DNA of 34,909 nt from an uncultured Chloroflexota bacterium. GTDB taxonomy: Bacteria > Chloroflexota > Anaerolineae > Promineifilales > Promineifilaceae. The stretch covers positions 1 to 34,909 of the forward strand of contig CAADGU010000314.1 of NCBI GenBank assembly GCA_900696625.1, given 5' to 3'. Position 1 is the stretch's first letter. Every line of letters starts with the position of its first letter. The notes below the pieces were generated by a model. The model made no database searches and was not told the origin of the DNA. It saw nothing but the letters and a program-made list of their open reading frames with translations. Position numbers and translations under genes: made by a program. Below, in pieces: positions 8,899 to 15,672 of the stretch.

Positions 8899-8927
8899 GC
8901 AAAACATATTGTTTTGCTATCAGAACA
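8899..8927. promoter_or_regulatory. Overlapping palindromes upstream of tape measure (operator-like)
   Basis: GCAAAACA-TAT-TGTTTTGC (8899-8917) is a perfect 8-bp inverted repeat. Its right arm also forms TGTTTTG-CTAT-CAGAACA (8910-8927), a 6-of-7 match to the operator family found at the other promoters. It lies 17 bp upstream of the tape measure ATG and after a hairpin. I could not find a convincing -35/-10 pair here. Confidence 0.5.
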
Positions 8928-8940
8928 TCACTTGCACACA

Positions 8941-8959
8941 AAGCCGCCCACAGCGGCTT
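8941..8959 (-). terminator. Hairpin between 8971-9312 gene and tape measure
   Basis: AAGCCGC-CCACA-GCGGCTT, a 7-bp GC-rich stem with a 5-nt loop, lies 11 bp after the stop at 8971. On the minus strand it is followed by TGTGTG, a weak U-tract. It could be an attenuator that lowers tape measure expression relative to the tail tube. Confidence 0.5.
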
Positions 8960-8970
8960 AAATTACCCGG

Positions 8971-9312
8971 TCAGGCGGTTTGCCTGTTTGCCTTCCCTTG
9001 TGCCACCAACAGGCCCAAAAAGGCGTTGGCTTTTTCGCCACTAAAACCGCAATCTTCCACCAACACGTGGCCCACCGCTGCCCCATAGCGTTGGGCCACC
9101 TGCCCTAACCTTTGCTTCCCTAACGGGGCCGCCGGAATGGGTGTTAGCTGCTGAAACATGGCCCTTATTCGCACCAACACCTGATCGGCTTCCTCACCAA
9201 TCATCTGATAATCCCGCGTCAACACCTGGGTAGTCGCCTGTTCCAACTCTGTGAGCAGCACGGCCGTCCGCTTCCTTTCTGCCTCTTGTGGATTCAGCTT
9301 CTTTTTCATCAT
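8971..9312 (-). CDS. Hypothetical protein in tail operon
   Basis: 113 aa (ATG 9312; a second ATG at 9309 directly follows). The first 55 residues are charged and helical (KKKLNPQEAERKRTAVLLTE). The second half reads LGQVAQRYGAAVGHVLVEDCGFSGEKANAFLGLLVAQG. No known motif. It stands immediately before the tape measure, so it may be a tail-assembly helper. No function can be assigned. Confidence 0.55.
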   Translation of the reverse strand: MMKKKLNPQEAERKRTAVLLTELEQATTQVLTRDYQMIGEEADQVLVRIRAMFQQLTPIPAAPLGKQRLGQVAQRYGAAVGHVLVEDCGFSGEKANAFLGLLVAQGKANRQTA

Positions 9313-9372
9313 GCACCCCGCACACTACACTATGCCGCGTTTTAATTAGCAGCAAGTGTGAACCAATGCACA

Positions 9373-9483
9373 TCAAAGCAGCGGCCAAACCACATACGCC
9401 AGATGCACACCTGACGTGTGCCCGTTGCTGTATCCGTGCAAGTTGTCCAATACGTGAAGGGCAGTAATTGTTTTAGATACCAT
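9373..9483 (-). CDS. Possible 36-aa small protein
   Basis: ATG at 9483 lies one base after the TGA of the 9485-9682 gene (coupled spacing). The frame runs 36 codons (MVSKTITALHVLDNLHG..., ending YVVWPLL) to a TGA at 9373-9375. It fills an otherwise empty 170-bp gap. No family; the only support is position and coupling. Confidence 0.25.
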   Translation of the reverse strand: MVSKTITALHVLDNLHGYSNGHTSGVHLAYVVWPLL

Positions 9484-9484
9484 C

Positions 9485-9682
9485 TCATTTCCAATTCTCC
9501 GTAATTGCCCGGTAATGCTGCCTTCGTTTGAACGTTTCAGGAGATTGCCGGGTCAGGTGATAGTTGCCGCAATGTTCACACTGATAAAACCACATCCATA
9601 CACCCCGCGACCGCATCCGCCTGGTTGCGCTTTTGGCACTGCTTTTTGTCAGGAATACGGTCTTTTTTTTGCATGTGGCCAT
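9485..9682 (-). CDS. Small zinc-ribbon-like protein
   Basis: 65 aa, very basic. A CEHCGNYHLT segment (residues about 35-44) provides CxxC plus a histidine, resembling small phage proteins with a half zinc ribbon. The gene begins ATGGCCACATGC followed by an A8 run (plus-strand T run 9663-9670). Its SD is poor. A 10-codon mini-ORF (9690-9722) with a good leader ends 7 nt upstream and may couple translation. Nucleic-acid binding is a guess. Confidence 0.55.
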   Translation of the reverse strand: MATCKKKTVFLTKSSAKSATRRMRSRGVWMWFYQCEHCGNYHLTRQSPETFKRRQHYRAITENWK

Positions 9683-9771
9683 CTTTTGCTTAAATTATTC
9701 GTTTCTTTTGCACTTTCATCATGCACTCCGTTTCATTTGCCGATTACTACGGAAAGGCGCTGAACGGGGCA

Positions 9772-10256
9772 TCACATCACCGGCCATGCCGCGTGCGGCC
9801 GTTCCCGCTGGCACACATCAATCAATCGGTCAGTCAGCCCATGCCGTTCACAATACGCCACCAGGCGGAGCGCCGTGGCCGAAAGCGTATCACCTTCCAC
9901 CCGCGCCTGATTGATTGCCAGTTCCATAATCAATTCCTGCATTTCCGTTTCGTCAAAGTATTGGGTGAGCAGCTTTACAAATGCCGCTGCCCAATTTCCC
10001 GATAGTACCGCTGCACTACCCCCGCCGAATCGCGCTTCCAACCGATCAATTCTAGTTGTGATGATGGCCACAATGTCACGGAGGTCAGATAGCTTTTTTT
10101 TTGTTCTGCCAATTCCTTTTCCAGTTTGGCCGTGCCTGCATTCACATCCGCCCGCAAAACAGTTACATCAGGTGCCTGCATGGCCTGAATTGCCGTCAAA
10201 ATCACCCGCTGCTGTTGGCTAATGGCCGCCAGGTCATGCCGCAATTCCTCATCCAT
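9772..10256 (-). CDS. Coiled-coil plus effector-associated (EAD-like) domain protein, joined by -1 frameshift
   Basis: Two overlapping frames make one sensible protein. The first (from ATG 10256) gives MDEELRHDLAAISQQQ... to KLEKELAEQKK, a coiled coil, then runs into low-quality sequence. At an A9 run (plus-strand T9, 10094-10102) a -1 shift continues the coil as KLSDLRDIVAIITTRIDRLE. It then enters FVKLLTQYFDETEMQEL... TALRLVAYCERHGLTDRL... QRERPHAAW. That block matches the pattern of bacterial EAD/death-like domains (YFdEeEL..L, A.eLVaY.er.G, .L...rr.RP...W), possibly the EAD7 type (numbering from memory). The fused product is about 161 aa. The codons AAA AAA preceded by A form a canonical slippery heptamer. 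An indel error is the alternative. Confidence 0.6.
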
Positions 10257-10578
10257 TCGCCCCCCCTAACAAATCCATCACTGCCTCGATTTGTTGCCAC
10301 ACTTCCCGACGATGGGCCATAACTCGATCCCGGCTCATCTCCACATCAATGCTGGTACGGTTAATAAACACCGTCGCCTCCAACTTTTCTAAATCCCGGC
10401 GCACTTCAATGTTTTGCGTTTGGGAATGTTCCAGGGCATACAGGCAGCCATGAATCCGCACCAACCGCTTCAACTCTATCTGGTAGCGTTCCTTACGGAG
10501 CGGCTGCGTTCGTTCCAATTTAGCATTTTTAATCGCCTCATCCAACGCCGCCCGAAACCCATCATCCGCCTCATTCAT
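10249..10578 (-). CDS. Hypothetical helical protein
   Basis: 109 aa, highly charged and mostly helical (FRAALDEAIKNAKLERTQPLRKERY, VRRDLEKLEATVFINRTSIDVEM, AHRREVWQQIEAVMDLL). The start overlaps the end of the tail chaperone gene by 4 bp (ATGA), and its end overlaps the coiled-coil/EAD gene by 8 bp. The tight coupling suggests it acts with these neighbours in tail assembly. No family recognised. Confidence 0.65.
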   Translation of the reverse strand: MNEADDGFRAALDEAIKNAKLERTQPLRKERYQIELKRLVRIHGCLYALEHSQTQNIEVRRDLEKLEATVFINRTSIDVEMSRDRVMAHRREVWQQIEAVMDLLGGANG

Positions 10579-11269
10579 GGCCTTATTTCCTCACCCGCCA
10601 CTGCCAGCAATTTGCTGGCGCTCATTTCTGTAGCAGAACCCTTCTTCCCGCTGCCTTTTTTGCCGTTCAATGCCTGCCCCAGCAGATGAATGGTGTTTAC
10701 CGCTATCCGTTCTGCTATCCACTCCTGCCGGCGCATGTAAGCGGCCGTCATCATGGCTAAATCCAGAGGTGCTACTTCCGCAGCATCCAAACCCCATTCT
10801 GCGCGTGCTAATTCCTCGATCTCCCAATCGTACTGACCCCATTGTTGACGAATGTCACCAGGTTGCCAAAAGGGTAAGCCAGTTGCAGCACCCCCCACAA
10901 TGCTGCTAACGCTTCGGTATCATCGGCGTTTTCTTCAATCCATTCCCGATCCCGTTGCAACTCTGGCGAGTAATCAAATAAGGCATCATTCAACAGGTCA
11001 ATGCTGCCCAGGAGCAGCCCCCCCACTTGTTGCAGCAAACCCGCGGCCACATCCAGATTCACGCTTTCACTGCCATCTTCATTGGTAGTGGTCAGTTGGA
11101 TGTTGCCCGCGCTGCGCAACACGCCGATGATGATTTGCAGCGGTTCCCCAAACCGTTCCCGCCATTCCCGCGCTGCCTTCATGGGCAAGGCATGTATGGT
11201 GTAAGATTTGCCACCCAATGTGACCGCCGCCTCTCTGGTCTTGACCTGGTGATTATTGGCTGTGGGCAT
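10575..11269 (-). CDS. Tail assembly chaperone long form (gpGT-like), via -1 frameshift
   Basis: The short product (10808-11269) and the frame ending at 10575 overlap by 91 nt and are related by -1. Inside the overlap the zero frame reads TAC CCT TTT GGC, i.e. the slippery heptamer C CCT TTT (plus-strand 10868-10874). Slipping there joins 134 residues of the short form to 97 residues of the second frame (WQPGDIRQQWGQYDWEIEEL...), about 231 aa in all. Length, order (after tail tube, before tape measure) and slip type match the lambda gpG/gpGT arrangement known in siphoviruses. The second frame has no good independent start (only a GTG). Confidence 0.8.
10808..11269 (-). CDS. Tail assembly chaperone short form (gpG-like)
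   Basis: 153 aa. It starts MPTANNHQVKTREAAVTLGGKSYTI, and the SD GGAGG lies 9 nt upstream. The N-terminal beta hairpin followed by helices (MKAAREWRERFG, LLQQVGGLLLGSIDLLNDALFDYSPELQRDREWI) is typical of tail assembly chaperones that coat the tape measure. The frame ends shortly after the slippery site, so most ribosomes would make this short form. Overlaps the holin-like gene by 17 bp. Confidence 0.75.
   Translation of the reverse strand: MPTANNHQVKTREAAVTLGGKSYTIHALPMKAAREWRERFGEPLQIIIGVLRSAGNIQLTTTNEDGSESVNLDVAAGLLQQVGGLLLGSIDLLNDALFDYSPELQRDREWIEENADDTEALAALWGVLQLAYPFGNLVTFVNNGVSTIGRSRN
10868..10874 (-). promoter_or_regulatory. Slippery site for -1 frameshift (CCCTTTT)
   Basis: X XXY YYZ heptamer C CCT TTT in the zero frame of the chaperone gene. 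After a -1 slip both tRNAs re-pair (CCC, TTT). It lies near the upstream end of the overlap of the two frames. I saw no strong downstream stem, only a short TGAC-ATTC-GTCA hairpin. Confidence 0.75.
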
Positions 11270-11537
11270 CGTCCACCACCTCCAGTGTCACATTGGCCGG
11301 GTCAACATATTGCCCACCCAACACATCCGCCAGCTTCACATCCGTGCGACTGTTAATGTAGTGCCAGACCACTACCCCATTGGTAATCACCGCCCCCAAT
11401 GCCACCACCATTGCCGCCAACGCCTGCTGCAACGTTTGCGCATCCGCCTGTGTTACCCAGCCCACAGTCACCAACAGCGCCAACAGGCTGGTAACGGCCG
11501 TCATCCAAAATTCTGTTGTCTTATACCCTGCTTTCAT
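11253..11537 (-). CDS. Two-TM holin-like membrane protein
   Basis: 94 aa from ATG 11537 (GGGAG 6 nt upstream; an in-frame ATG at 11555 is less well placed). MKAGYKTTEFWMTAV leads into a first membrane segment (TSLLALLVTVGWV), a short loop (TQADAQTL), a second segment (ALAAMVVALGAVITNGVVVW) and a polar tail (SRTDVKLADVLGG). Layout and the KTTEFW start are like small phage holins. Its location between tail tube and tail chaperone, with no endolysin nearby, is unusual for lysis. A structural or assembly role is the alternative. Confidence 0.55.
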   Translation of the reverse strand: MKAGYKTTEFWMTAVTSLLALLVTVGWVTQADAQTLQQALAAMVVALGAVITNGVVVWHYINSRTDVKLADVLGGQYVDPANVTLEVVDDAHSQ

Positions 11538-11567
11538 GCCTTTCTCCCATGACATTATTGAATTGAT

Positions 11568-11595
11568 GTAGGGGCGTGTACCTCACCGCCCCTAC
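11568..11595. terminator. Hairpin after tail tube gene
   Basis: GTAGGGGCG and CGCCCCTAC (11568-11576 / 11587-11595) form a perfect 9-bp stem with a 10-nt loop, 17 bp beyond the tail tube stop. It lacks a clear U-tract. It could reduce read-through or protect the 3' end of the abundant tail tube mRNA. A similar GGGGCAGG hairpin occurs at 21091-21118, so it may also be a host-type interspersed repeat. Confidence 0.5.
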
Positions 11596-11611
11596 TATTC
11601 ACCACTAACTG

Positions 11612-12223
11612 CTAACTGGACGCCGGCGCCGTCACGCGCTGCCATTTGAACATGCGGTTGCTGCTGGCCGTGTTTGCCAGCCCCTTTACCTGCAAAGGAA
11701 TGCCGGCATAATCATCGTTGGCCTGACTAAATTCCAATTCCCCATTCAGGAAAAACGTGGCCCGGTCAAGGAAAACGCGCACGGGCTGCGCCGTATCCGT
11801 GCTGTCATACAAGATGCCCTCAAAACCGAATATGTATTTTTCCATGAAGGGATCGCCGCCAATGGCCAGTTCTTCATATGCCTTTTGCCCCGCCCCGGCC
11901 GCGGTAGTGGTCACATCCGCGCTTTCGCCACCGCTGGCCAGGGCCAAATTCAGCGCCGTTGTTTCCGCCAGAATCGTTTCAATGGTCACATGTTCATTGA
12001 TCTTGCGCCGATCCAGCGGTCCCAAAATCTGGTCAACTGTGAACTCCATTTCTTCATATTCATACTTGAATTTCACCGGCTCTTTTGTCCAGCCCATTTT
12101 TACCCACCCGCTGCCCCACGCTGCGCCGGCTGCCACCGACGTTTCGTCAGGCAATGCGGTGCCGATGGGCGCATACCACACAGTCGCCTTAGATTTGAGT
12201 AAATCTCCAATTGCTTCAGGCAT
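11612..12223 (-). CDS. Major tail tube protein
   Basis: 203 aa. It has the composition and layout of siphovirus tail tube proteins: an N-terminal strand (ATVWYAPIGTALP), WVKMGWTKEPVKFKYEYEEMEFTVDQILGPLDRRKINEHVTIETILAET, a central FGFEGILYDST loop, and the ending DDYAGIPLQVKGLAN...MFKWQRV. The line FTVDQ..GP...R......V.IE is recurrent in this family. It is placed after the tail terminator gene and followed by a hairpin. Confidence 0.8.
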   Translation of the reverse strand: MPEAIGDLLKSKATVWYAPIGTALPDETSVAAGAAWGSGWVKMGWTKEPVKFKYEYEEMEFTVDQILGPLDRRKINEHVTIETILAETTALNLALASGGESADVTTTAAGAGQKAYEELAIGGDPFMEKYIFGFEGILYDSTDTAQPVRVFLDRATFFLNGELEFSQANDDYAGIPLQVKGLANTASSNRMFKWQRVTAPASS

Positions 12224-12235
12224 TGTCTTTGCCTC

Positions 12236-12646
12236 CTAACTCGTTTTGCGCAACTGGCAGCGAAAAAAGGCCAGCGTATACGGCCACTCAATTCCCGGTT
12301 CTTTCAGCGGTGTGGCCCGCCCTTCTTCCTGCGCTCCCAACAGCGCATATGATGGCTGATAATTCAACGCTTCCCGCAAAGCGCGGTACACACTCTCTGC
12401 ACTCAGCGTTTGCTGGTGAACGTTGCCACCAGTCCCATAACATTTGAATTGGAAAGAAGCAGTGATGACCATGCCGCTTTCATCCTGCCCGCCGCCGCGC
12501 CGTTTGAAGACCAAACACGCGCCGCTTGCTGGCTTCCACCCATCAGGAGGGGAATCCAGCCCGGCGTGAAGGCGCGTGCTAACCAGCGCCGTCAAGGTGG
12601 CATTAGCAGCTAATACCGTGCGCAGGATGCTATGCTCATCAATCAC
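12236..12646 (-). CDS. Tail terminator (DUF3168-like)
   Basis: 136 aa from GTG 12646, which overlaps the previous stop (GTGA). MIDEHSILRTVLAANATLTALV and RLHAG, then PASGACLVFKRRGG, MVITASFQFKCYG and SAESVYRALREALN match the pattern of small tail-completion proteins that cap the tail tube. Order (connector, closure, neck, terminator, tube) supports this. Exact family from pattern only. Confidence 0.7.
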   Translation of the reverse strand: MIDEHSILRTVLAANATLTALVSTRLHAGLDSPPDGWKPASGACLVFKRRGGGQDESGMVITASFQFKCYGTGGNVHQQTLSAESVYRALREALNYQPSYALLGAQEEGRATPLKEPGIEWPYTLAFFRCQLRKTS

Positions 12647-13038
12647 AATGCACCCCTGCCGGCCGCCACTACCTTGCCGCCCATCTGCCCGGCCACCGTT
12701 TCTAATGCCGGGTACAAAAATGCCGTCCGCTCTTCCTGGAAGATAGCGTATTCCGCCCCCACCGCCACCACTGCTCCATTCTTGGGGGGATCGGCTTTGG
12801 GGGCCATATCCTTTTCAGATGCGGCATTTTTGGCGGAGCTTTGCGCCTGGCCGTAGGTATCGGCTTTGGGCGTTACGGCATACACAGAATTCATCATAAA
12901 GCCGGTATCCACCTGGCCGTTATTGCGGATGTTGACTTTGGTCTGGCCTTCCACCAGGAACGCTGCTTGATCCACCATAGCATCACTGGCATTCCGTAGC
13001 TTCAGTTTCACCGTATCTTCATACCATCTAACTGCCAT
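12643..13038 (-). CDS. Head-tail connector / HK97 gp10-like neck protein
   Basis: 131 aa. It begins MAVRWYEDTVKLKLRNASDAMVDQAAFLVEGQTKVNI, and VDTGFMMNSVYA is the VDTG.L..S motif of gp10-like proteins. Then comes VGAEYAIFQEERTAFLYPALE, where gp10 proteins have YA..vE.GT...PFL.PA. Such proteins join the head connector to the tail. Overlaps 13028-13420 by 11 bp. Confidence 0.78.
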   Translation of the reverse strand: MAVRWYEDTVKLKLRNASDAMVDQAAFLVEGQTKVNIRNNGQVDTGFMMNSVYAVTPKADTYGQAQSSAKNAASEKDMAPKADPPKNGAVVAVGAEYAIFQEERTAFLYPALETVAGQMGGKVVAAGRGAL

Positions 13039-13420
13039 CTGTCACCGCCTTCAAATCCAACACCAGACCAGACGGCCCACGCTTCGGTTCACCCACAATC
13101 TCAAACCGGCGCGAAGGTGAGAGCGTGACACCGTGCCGTTTGGTAATCGTGATCCGGTTTTGCGGGTTGATCGTGGTACCAATGGGCAGGCGCACTTTGG
13201 CATCAATGATGGGCACGTTGCTGGTATCCAACTCCTCATCAATCACATCAGACCGGAAACCACAGGCCATTGCCACGCCCGCCACCCAGGAAGGGTTGGG
13301 ATTGCCAAAAGCATCTGCCCCGGCGTCCGTGTAAACGTCAATGGTGCAGGTGTCCATCATGTGAACATCCTGGGCCGTCTGCAAACCGGTCAATTCCGCT
13401 GTGGTAAAAACCCAACTCAT
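13028..13420 (-). CDS. Head closure / stopper protein
   Basis: 130 aa. Typical small beta-barrel stopper: QDVHMMDTCTIDVYTD, AGVAMACGFRSDV, VRLPIGTTINPQNRITITKRHGV and RRFEIVGEPKRGPSGLVLDLKAV. Proteins with the order M.DTC.I......G......W.....CGF and FEIVG.P..GPSGL.LDL close the portal channel in siphoviruses. The start overlaps the connector gene by 4 bp (ATGA). Confidence 0.75.
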   Translation of the reverse strand: MSWVFTTAELTGLQTAQDVHMMDTCTIDVYTDAGADAFGNPNPSWVAGVAMACGFRSDVIDEELDTSNVPIIDAKVRLPIGTTINPQNRITITKRHGVTLSPSRRFEIVGEPKRGPSGLVLDLKAVTDGS

Positions 13421-13860
13421 CTTGCCGGTGCCTCATTTGCCACCCAGCTACCCACATCCGCCGTTGGCCTGGGCCACACGTGGGCATGAAGAGAGCGTGG
13501 CGCACGCCGGGCACTGTGCCACCGGGCCATCCGCATATATTGGTCAAACGCCTGATGTCTGACGAATTGGCCGCCATCAGCGGAGAAGTCATACTTATCC
13601 GCCCAGGCCGTTGCCTTTTCTTCCCACACCCGCGCCGCCGCCGCGTGCAAATCGTAGGTGGCTATCCAGTCCTCATTGACATCTTGCGTTGGCGGCGATG
13701 TGGACGTATCCCAGGTATACGGTTGTTCACCCTGCTCATCAAGCACCGGGTAATCATCCAGGATAGCGGTCAAGGTGTCATCATCGTAGCCGTTGCTATC
13801 GTCCGGTTCATTCACCATCCGCCTGAGTTGATCCAACATCGCCGCCGTTACGCTCATCAT
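13417..13860 (-). CDS. Head-tail connector adaptor
   Basis: 147 aa. MMSVTAAMLDQLRRMVNEPDDSNGYDDDTLTAILDDYP is the helical start of gp6/gp15-like adaptors (a D.LR.mv.e.....Y.D..L...l pattern). The next part reads IATYDLHAAAARVWEEKATAWADKYDFSADGGQFVRHQAFDQYM, as in adaptors that bind under the portal. ATG 13860 or the directly following ATG may be used. Confidence 0.72.
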   Translation of the reverse strand: MMSVTAAMLDQLRRMVNEPDDSNGYDDDTLTAILDDYPVLDEQGEQPYTWDTSTSPPTQDVNEDWIATYDLHAAAARVWEEKATAWADKYDFSADGGQFVRHQAFDQYMRMARWHSARRAPRSLHAHVWPRPTADVGSWVANEAPAR

Positions 13861-13869
13861 GCACCTGCC

Positions 13870-14247
13870 TTAAACGCGGATGTACTCAATGTAGGCATTG
13901 CCCACCAGACCCGCCAGCGTCGCGGAAGCGGTGATGGTCAGGTATTGGCTACTTGACCACTTTTGCCGCGCCTTACCATTGGTGCCGCCGTCACTGACGT
14001 TATCCAACACTTTGGCTGCCGTCGCCACGCTCTGGCCATCAATCAGGTTGTCAGCCGATGTTGACCCGTTGGCCGCAATGCCCGCGTCCACTGTGGCCGC
14101 GCCAGAAGAGGGTGTGGTAATGTTCAACACCAGCCGGGTGACAATAATGTCAGCCCCTTCCGGGTTAGCCAGAGACAAAACCCCACCGGCCGTTGTGCCG
14201 GTCACGGCCGTTAATGCCACTTTATAAGCGCCTTTCTGTTCGCTCAT
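13870..14247 (-). CDS. Capsid-associated structural protein
   Basis: 125 aa from ATG 14247 (GAGG 7 nt upstream; the in-frame ATG at 14262 is less favoured). Beta-rich and low in charge: YKVALTAVTGTTAGGVLSLANPEG, IIVTRLVLNITTPSSGAATVDAGI, SSQYLTITASATLAGLVGNAYIEYI. This fits a decoration protein on the capsid surface, given its place after the capsid gene. No family named. Confidence 0.65.
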   Translation of the reverse strand: MSEQKGAYKVALTAVTGTTAGGVLSLANPEGADIIVTRLVLNITTPSSGAATVDAGIAANGSTSADNLIDGQSVATAAKVLDNVSDGGTNGKARQKWSSSQYLTITASATLAGLVGNAYIEYIRV

Positions 14248-14290
14248 GATCGTACCTCTCACTTATGACCGGTCATCAGACCAGGCCACC

Positions 14291-14674
14291 TTATGCCGCA
14301 AACGTAATGGCCCCACTGACCACCTGGCTGCCATCAGGCAGTACCACCACCAGATACCAGGTATCTGCCCCGGTTTCCGTAATAGTCAGGTCAATGTCAC
14401 CATCCGCTTCACTCTGCAAAATCCAGGCCAGTTTCGTAGTCAGTTCTTTGATAATGGCCCCATCCGTTCCAATTGCCACCGATGTAGCCGGCGCGGTGCC
14501 ACTGATGGCTACGCCGCCAGAATCATCAGACAGGAACGCCGTCACATACCCTGGCACCGCCAGATCAGCCCCGCCCGCGTCCTTCAGTTGAATCGCCACA
14601 TTAATGGCGTCATTCGCTTCCGCGCCAACGGTGATCACCGCGTTCAGGGGTGCATTTGCTGGATACCATCCCAT
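14291..14674 (-). CDS. Capsid-associated / decoration-like protein
   Basis: 127 aa, SD AAGGAG. MGWYPANAPLNAVITVGAEANDAINVAIQLKDAGG, VPGYVTAFLSDDSGG and TGADTWYLVVVLPDGSQVVSGAITFA make a beta-sandwich-like profile. It directly follows the major capsid gene after a short repeat tract. A head decoration or head-fibre role is inferred from position and composition. Confidence 0.65.
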   Translation of the reverse strand: MGWYPANAPLNAVITVGAEANDAINVAIQLKDAGGADLAVPGYVTAFLSDDSGGVAISGTAPATSVAIGTDGAIIKELTTKLAWILQSEADGDIDLTITETGADTWYLVVVLPDGSQVVSGAITFAA

Positions 14675-14692
14675 TGTCTTGCTCCTTATGCT

Positions 14693-14727
14693 ACCGATAA
14701 CCGATTACCGATAACCAATTACCCATT
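14693..14727. repeat. Heptamer tract between capsid and decoration genes
   Basis: Five consecutive 7-mers of the form ACC(G/A/C)AT(A/T) or near it, beginning ACCGATAACCGATT and ending across the capsid stop codon. The 14-bp unit is repeated with one change. Function unknown; it could mark a recombination point or a host-type minisatellite. Confidence 0.7.
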
Positions 14728-15670
14728 AGCTGCTGGTCAACACGGCCCAGGGGTAGCGCGTGGCCGCATTGCTGTTCACCCGGTTCACCGGGTTGGGAAC
14801 GGCAAAGCCCAAACGCATCACCACCATAATCGCCGCCATGCGCTGCTGTAACAGGTTGTAGACAATGTTTCCGGCCCCGTCCTGAATGACGCCCTGGGTA
14901 AACACCTCAAACTCCATGTCCATGCGCATAGAATAGGCCAGTTGCGACCAGTCACCAGCAATCAACAGATTAGTGGCGCTGCCTGCCCCATTCTTGGGGA
15001 AGGCAATGGGCGCACCGTCCAGGGTGTAATCACCCGGCGTTTGGGGCACAGGATTGAAGATGGGCACACCATCTGTTGACCGCACACCACGCAGTTTGGC
15101 TTTCATGGTCAGGTGGGCAATAGAGCCATTCACCATAAACCCATCCGCTTCCACCAGGCCAAACACGCCGTTTTCACTGAGCAGGTCATCATACAGGTCT
15201 GCGCCGGTGCCCAAAGCCACCGTGTGGCTGGCGCTGGTGGCCGCCGTCACAATCGCCGTGGGCCAGGTTGACGGTTTGTTGGTGCCATACAACACCGCAT
15301 TGTCAATCGCCACACCCATTGCCTCTTCCAAATCAGGCCGTACATCATCCCAAATCGGAATGGACGCATCATTCAGCACATTCTTGGGAATGGGCACCAG
15401 CACGGCCAAATCTTCGGCCGTAATGGTCACATCTGACCAGTTCACCTCACTGGTTTGCACCTTTTCCGTATCACCGCCCACAAAGTAGGCGGTGGCTAAG
15501 GCGCTCAACACCGGCAATTTGCGTTCCAACACGCTCATGTTGCGCAGGCGGCGGCCCAAGCGCATCACATGACTACGCTCCTTAGCCACCATGTTCAACA
15601 GTTCGTTGCTATATTCCACTGGCACAATGCCTGCTACATCAGACCGGCCAATGATATTGTTGTAAGCCAT
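14726..15670 (-). CDS. Major capsid protein (HK97 fold)
   Basis: 314 aa, SD AAGGAG. Recognisable HK97-type blocks: SDVAGIVPVEYSNELLNMVAKERSHVMRLGRR near the N-terminus, LPVLSALATAYFVGG, EDLAVLVPIPKNVLNDASIPIWDDVRPDLEEAMGVAIDNAVLYGTNKP (E-loop and spine region), DGFMVNGSIAHLTMKAKLRG, and the C-terminal LLIAGDWSQLAYSMRMDMEFEVFTQGVI plus a long helix. A separate scaffold gene precedes it, so no N-terminal delta domain is needed. Very confident by order and sequence pattern. Confidence 0.92.
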   Translation of the reverse strand: MAYNNIIGRSDVAGIVPVEYSNELLNMVAKERSHVMRLGRRLRNMSVLERKLPVLSALATAYFVGGDTEKVQTSEVNWSDVTITAEDLAVLVPIPKNVLNDASIPIWDDVRPDLEEAMGVAIDNAVLYGTNKPSTWPTAIVTAATSASHTVALGTGADLYDDLLSENGVFGLVEADGFMVNGSIAHLTMKAKLRGVRSTDGVPIFNPVPQTPGDYTLDGAPIAFPKNGAGSATNLLIAGDWSQLAYSMRMDMEFEVFTQGVIQDGAGNIVYNLLQQRMAAIMVVMRLGFAVPNPVNRVNSNAATRYPWAVLTSS

Positions 15671-15672
15671 CG

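Noticed and set aside
9194..9388. 64-codon minus-strand frame overlapping the 8971-9312 gene
   Set aside because: Overlaps most of a better gene and has no SD; the 36-codon frame at 9373-9483 is better placed for the gap.
9690..9722. 10-codon leader peptide MMKVQKKRII before the zinc-ribbon gene
   Set aside because: It has a good start context and could couple translation, but it is too short to support as a gene.
10575..10898. Independent 107-aa gene starting at GTG 10898
   Set aside because: No SD for the GTG, and the -1 slippery site in the overlap explains the frame as a frameshift extension of the tail chaperone.
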